DNA of 9,038 bases, taken from assembly GCA_016763395.1 (NCBI GenBank), contig JAESTW010000758.1:1-9038 (forward strand). Direction: 5' to 3'. The DNA comes from Kofleriaceae bacterium. GTDB taxonomy: Bacteria; Myxococcota_A; Polyangia; Haliangiales; Haliangiaceae. Shown here in pieces: positions 6,779 through 9,038 of this stretch. Under the pieces are notes generated by a model, which saw only the letters and a program-made list of their open reading frames with translations, made no database searches and had not been told where the DNA came from. The position numbers were made by a program, and so were the translations under genes. Each line of letters opens with the position of its first letter. Position 1 is the first letter of the stretch.

Positions 6779-8137
6779 ATGGCTGGACAATCACTATCAG
6801 CAAGAGTTGTTGCTCGTCGTGCCCTAACGCGAGTTGAAGAGTCAAATGCCTACGCCACCTTGGCGCTATCCGCCGAGTTGTCTCGCGCTCGCTTGAGCAC
6901 AGTGGACAGTAGACTGGCGACCGAGATTTGCTACGGGGTGCTGCGGCATCGATCGCGTATTGACCGAGCGCTCGGACACTACATGCACAAAGGCATTCGG
7001 AAGGTGGCGCCCAAGGTGCTGTTGGCCCTGCGAGTCGCGGCGTATCAGATTCTGTTTTTGGATCGGATTCCCGATCATGCGGCTGTCGATGATGCGGTTG
7101 GTTGTGTCCGGAGACTTGGTGGACCGAAGTTAGCCGGCTTTGCTAACGGTGTATTGAGAAAACTGGGTAGAGAGGGAGAGCCAGCGCTTCCCGAGGGATC
7201 GAGTATGGAAGCTGTCATGGTGCGGCATTCCATGCCTGCTTGGATCGCAGAGCTACTCTTGGAACGGGTGGGCGAGGAGCGGCTAGAGGAGTGTGTAGCG
7301 GGAATGCAGTCAGTTCCTGCTCTCTGCGTACGTGTGAATCGTCAGCGCACCACTCGCGATGCCTTGGCAGCTAGACTGGCTGAGGGCGAGACGCGTTCTA
7401 CCCGAGAATTGTCCGAATACCCTTGGGCACTGGAACTGTCCGGCCTTGGATCGCCTCTGCACTCTCAGAGCTTTGCCGATGGCATGTGGACTGTGCAGGA
7501 CTTGGCGGCGCAGTGCATTGGAGCGATGGTTCCCATCAGTGATGGAATGCAAATTCTTGATGCATGCGCTGGAGTCGGTGGAAAAACCACTCATCTGGCG
7601 GAGGTGAATTCGAAAGCTCACATTGACGCTATCGACCTGAGCCCAAAGAAGATTGAACTCCTGCAGGAGACTTGCAAGCGATTGGGAATCACCTCGATCC
7701 GGGCTCGTATTATGGACGCGACTCGTCCTGACCAGGACTGGACGAAAGCAGGCTTGGAACCACTCTATGATCTAGTACTGCTAGATGCGCCGTGCAGTGG
7801 ACTTGGCGTACTTCGGCGTCATCCCGAGAGAAAATGGCGCGAGTCCGGAACGGATATTCCGGCAATGGTTGCGCTGCAAAAGAGCTTGTTGGACGCACTG
7901 GCCAAGCGGGTCAAACCCGGCGGACATTTGATCTACAGCGTTTGTACTTTCTCGGCAGCCGAGGGACCCGAGCAACTCGCTGACTTCTTGGCAAACCATC
8001 CAGAGTTCGAACTCGATCCGCCCAAGGGATCGGAGGATGTCGATTGGCCAGCGTTACTCGAGAATGGTTGTTTCGTTTCCTGGCCACATCAAAATGGGCA
8101 AGACGCCTTCTTTGCAGCGTGTTTGCGAAGGCGGTAG
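6779..8137 (+). CDS. rsmB: 16S rRNA (cytosine(967)-C(5))-methyltransferase RsmB (Sun/Fmu)
   Basis: RsmB uses S-adenosylmethionine to methylate C967 of 16S rRNA during small-subunit maturation. The 452-residue product has an N-terminal NusB-like RNA-binding domain (about 5-140, with ARVVARRALTRVEE, EICYGVLRHRSRIDR and DDAVGCVRRLGGPKLAGFANGVL split across helices). The Rossmann-fold methyltransferase domain carries the SAM-binding motif LDACAGVGGKTTHLAE and the acidic IDAIDLSPKK. The two cysteines of RNA m5C enzymes are present: C339 in DAPCSGLG and C389 in YSVCTFS, the latter being the expected nucleophile. Length is normal for the family. An alternative GTG start at 6761 would overlap fmt. 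The gene is 4 nt from fmt and 9 nt from the chosen rpe start. Confidence 0.96.
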   Translation: MAGQSLSARVVARRALTRVEESNAYATLALSAELSRARLSTVDSRLATEICYGVLRHRSRIDRALGHYMHKGIRKVAPKVLLALRVAAYQILFLDRIPDHAAVDDAVGCVRRLGGPKLAGFANGVLRKLGREGEPALPEGSSMEAVMVRHSMPAWIAELLLERVGEERLEECVAGMQSVPALCVRVNRQRTTRDALAARLAEGETRSTRELSEYPWALELSGLGSPLHSQSFADGMWTVQDLAAQCIGAMVPISDGMQILDACAGVGGKTTHLAEVNSKAHIDAIDLSPKKIELLQETCKRLGITSIRARIMDATRPDQDWTKAGLEPLYDLVLLDAPCSGLGVLRRHPERKWRESGTDIPAMVALQKSLLDALAKRVKPGGHLIYSVCTFSAAEGPEQLADFLANHPEFELDPPKGSEDVDWPALLENGCFVSWPHQNGQDAFFAACLRRR

Positions 8138-8146
8138 CTTGTGGCT

Positions 8147-8836
8147 ATGAGCCCATCAATAAAAATTGCGCCCTCGATTCTCTCGGCAGACTTTGGCCGA
8201 CTGGCTGAAGAAATTGCTTCTGTGTCTCAGGCGGGCGCCGATTTAATCCATGTGGATGTGATGGATGGGCACTTTGTTCCAAATCTAACTCTCGGCCCGG
8301 CCATCGTCAAAGCTGCCAAGGCCGCGACTTCGGTCCCCTTGGATGTTCACTTAATGATATCCAATGCAGAGTTATACCTAGGCGACTACATCGAAGCGGG
8401 AGCAGACATTCTCACGATTCATGCGGAAGCCGTCAATCATCTGCATGGCGCCGTACAACAAATTCAAAAACTAGGGGCTAAGGCATGCGTAGTGCTCAAT
8501 CCTGCGACGGGGCTTGCGGCGCTCGACTATGTATTGGACGAGCTTTCGATGGTCTTGATCATGACGGTGAATCCAGGTTTTGGTGGCCAGCGTTTCATCG
8601 ACGCCTGCCTACCCAAAATTGAGGCGCTTCGCGAGACGATTGTCCGGCGCGGATTGTCTATCGACATTCAAGTAGACGGCGGTGTGAGTCTTGAGACGAT
8701 AGCCAAGGCCTCGTCGGCTGGGGCAAATGTCTTTGTGTCCGGGAGCGCGCTGTTCAAAAGCGAGAACTACCAAGCAACGATTGCCGAGCTTCGCCAGTTA
8801 GCTACCGCGGCCAGTGCTGCGTCGGTCAGAAATTGA
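8147..8836 (+). CDS. rpe: Ribulose-phosphate 3-epimerase (Rpe)
   Basis: Rpe interconverts D-ribulose 5-phosphate and D-xylulose 5-phosphate in the pentose phosphate pathway. The 229-residue TIM barrel shows all family landmarks: APSILSADF near the N-terminus with S10, HVDVMDGHFVPN supplying H35 and D37, VHLMI with H68, MTVNPGFGGQRF on the phosphate-gripping loop, and QVDGGV with D177. The conserved metal ligands and the two catalytic aspartates are intact. I prefer ATG 8147, giving MSPSIKIAPSIL as is usual; GTG 8141 is an equally in-frame alternative adding two residues and sits better spaced from a weak AAGGCGG. It is the last gene of the + strand cluster, and its 3' end overlaps the converging regulator gene by 11 bp. 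Confidence 0.97.
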   Translation: MSPSIKIAPSILSADFGRLAEEIASVSQAGADLIHVDVMDGHFVPNLTLGPAIVKAAKAATSVPLDVHLMISNAELYLGDYIEAGADILTIHAEAVNHLHGAVQQIQKLGAKACVVLNPATGLAALDYVLDELSMVLIMTVNPGFGGQRFIDACLPKIEALRETIVRRGLSIDIQVDGGVSLETIAKASSAGANVFVSGSALFKSENYQATIAELRQLATAASAASVRN

Positions 8837-9038
8837 CGAAAAAATCAGTGATTCGGACGTCGAGGGCACATGCCAATTTATAGAGAGAGGCAATCGAGAC
8901 AGTGGCCTCGGCTCGCTCAAGTTGTGAGATCAGAGAAACACTTAGCTCTGTGCGCCGTGCCATTTGTTTTAGAGTGAGGTTTCTCTGCTTGCGAAGTGTT
9001 CGCAACTTGAGACCGATAATCTTGTGTAGCTCTTGTTC
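8826..9038 (-). CDS. XRE-family helix-turn-helix regulator, C-terminal 70 residues (5' part outside the window)
   Basis: On the - strand an open frame enters from the right edge and ends at TGA (complement of 8826-8828). The visible 70 residues form a complete Cro/C1-type DNA-binding domain: GLKLRTLRKQRNLTLKQMA for the first helices, then ELSVSLISQLERAEA with the recognition helix, then IASLYKLACALDVRITDFF for the last helices. The pattern (R-x3-LTLKQMA-x3-ELS-x3-ISQLE-RAEA) fits the XRE family. The protein ends only three residues after the domain, so it has no C-terminal cupin or sensor domain; any extra domain must be N-terminal. It may regulate its own neighbourhood to the right; no target can be named. 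It converges on rpe with an 11-bp overlap. Confidence 0.85.
   Translation of the reverse strand, partial: EQELHKIIGLKLRTLRKQRNLTLKQMARRTELSVSLISQLERAEATVSIASLYKLACALDVRITDFFVNF

Noticed and set aside
1786..7416. 15-mer CCGAGAATTGTCCGA shared by priA (1786-1800) and rsmB (7402-7416)
   Set aside because: Both copies encode RELSE in the same frame, so a shared short peptide with the same codon choice explains it. There are only two copies.
8845..8855. AATCAGTGATT inverted repeat after rpe as a terminator
   Set aside because: It leaves a one-base loop, is short and AT-rich, and lacks a T-run on the rpe strand.

Overview
The window reads as chromosomal housekeeping DNA from a moderately GC-rich Gram-negative bacterium. 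A protein combining a PATAN (DUF4388) domain with a C-terminal J-like domain points to the former Deltaproteobacteria, such as Myxococcota or Bradymonadota-type lineages. That placement is inference from domain architecture and gene order, not from any database search.

Layout. Positions 2-184 hold the 3' end of an unrecognised gene that enters from the left edge. A GC-rich hairpin with a T-run (234-266) then acts as its likely terminator and lies only 33 nt before galU. From 300 to 8836 six genes run on the + strand with gaps of 4 to 34 nt: galU (UTP-glucose-1-phosphate uridylyltransferase), priA (replication-restart helicase), a 696-residue PATAN/J-like protein of unknown role, fmt (Met-tRNA formyltransferase), rsmB (16S rRNA m5C methyltransferase) and rpe (ribulose-phosphate 3-epimerase). 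No terminator is visible between them, so they probably form one operon. At the right edge an XRE-family regulator on the - strand (8826-9038, N-terminus outside the window) converges on rpe, and the two coding regions overlap by 11 bp.

How the genes relate. priA, fmt, rsmB and rpe belong to the replication-restart, translation-initiation and ribosome-maturation neighbourhood common in bacteria. galU makes UDP-glucose for envelope glycans, and rpe serves the pentose phosphate pathway. The gene between priA and fmt, where many bacteria carry def (peptide deformylase), encodes the PATAN/J-like protein. It has a receiver-like N-terminus lacking the phosphoacceptor Asp, a long acidic linker and a J-like domain in which HPD reads KPS. 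It is the least understood gene here.

Other points of interest are an over-represented DNA word (GCCGGACA, nine copies on both strands and in several reading frames), two separate four-copy 15-bp in-frame repeats (in the PATAN protein linker and in the fmt tail), and a galU start with no evident ribosome binding site. I found no tRNA, rRNA, insertion sequence, CRISPR array or phage gene. The longest non-coding stretch is the 115 bp before galU.
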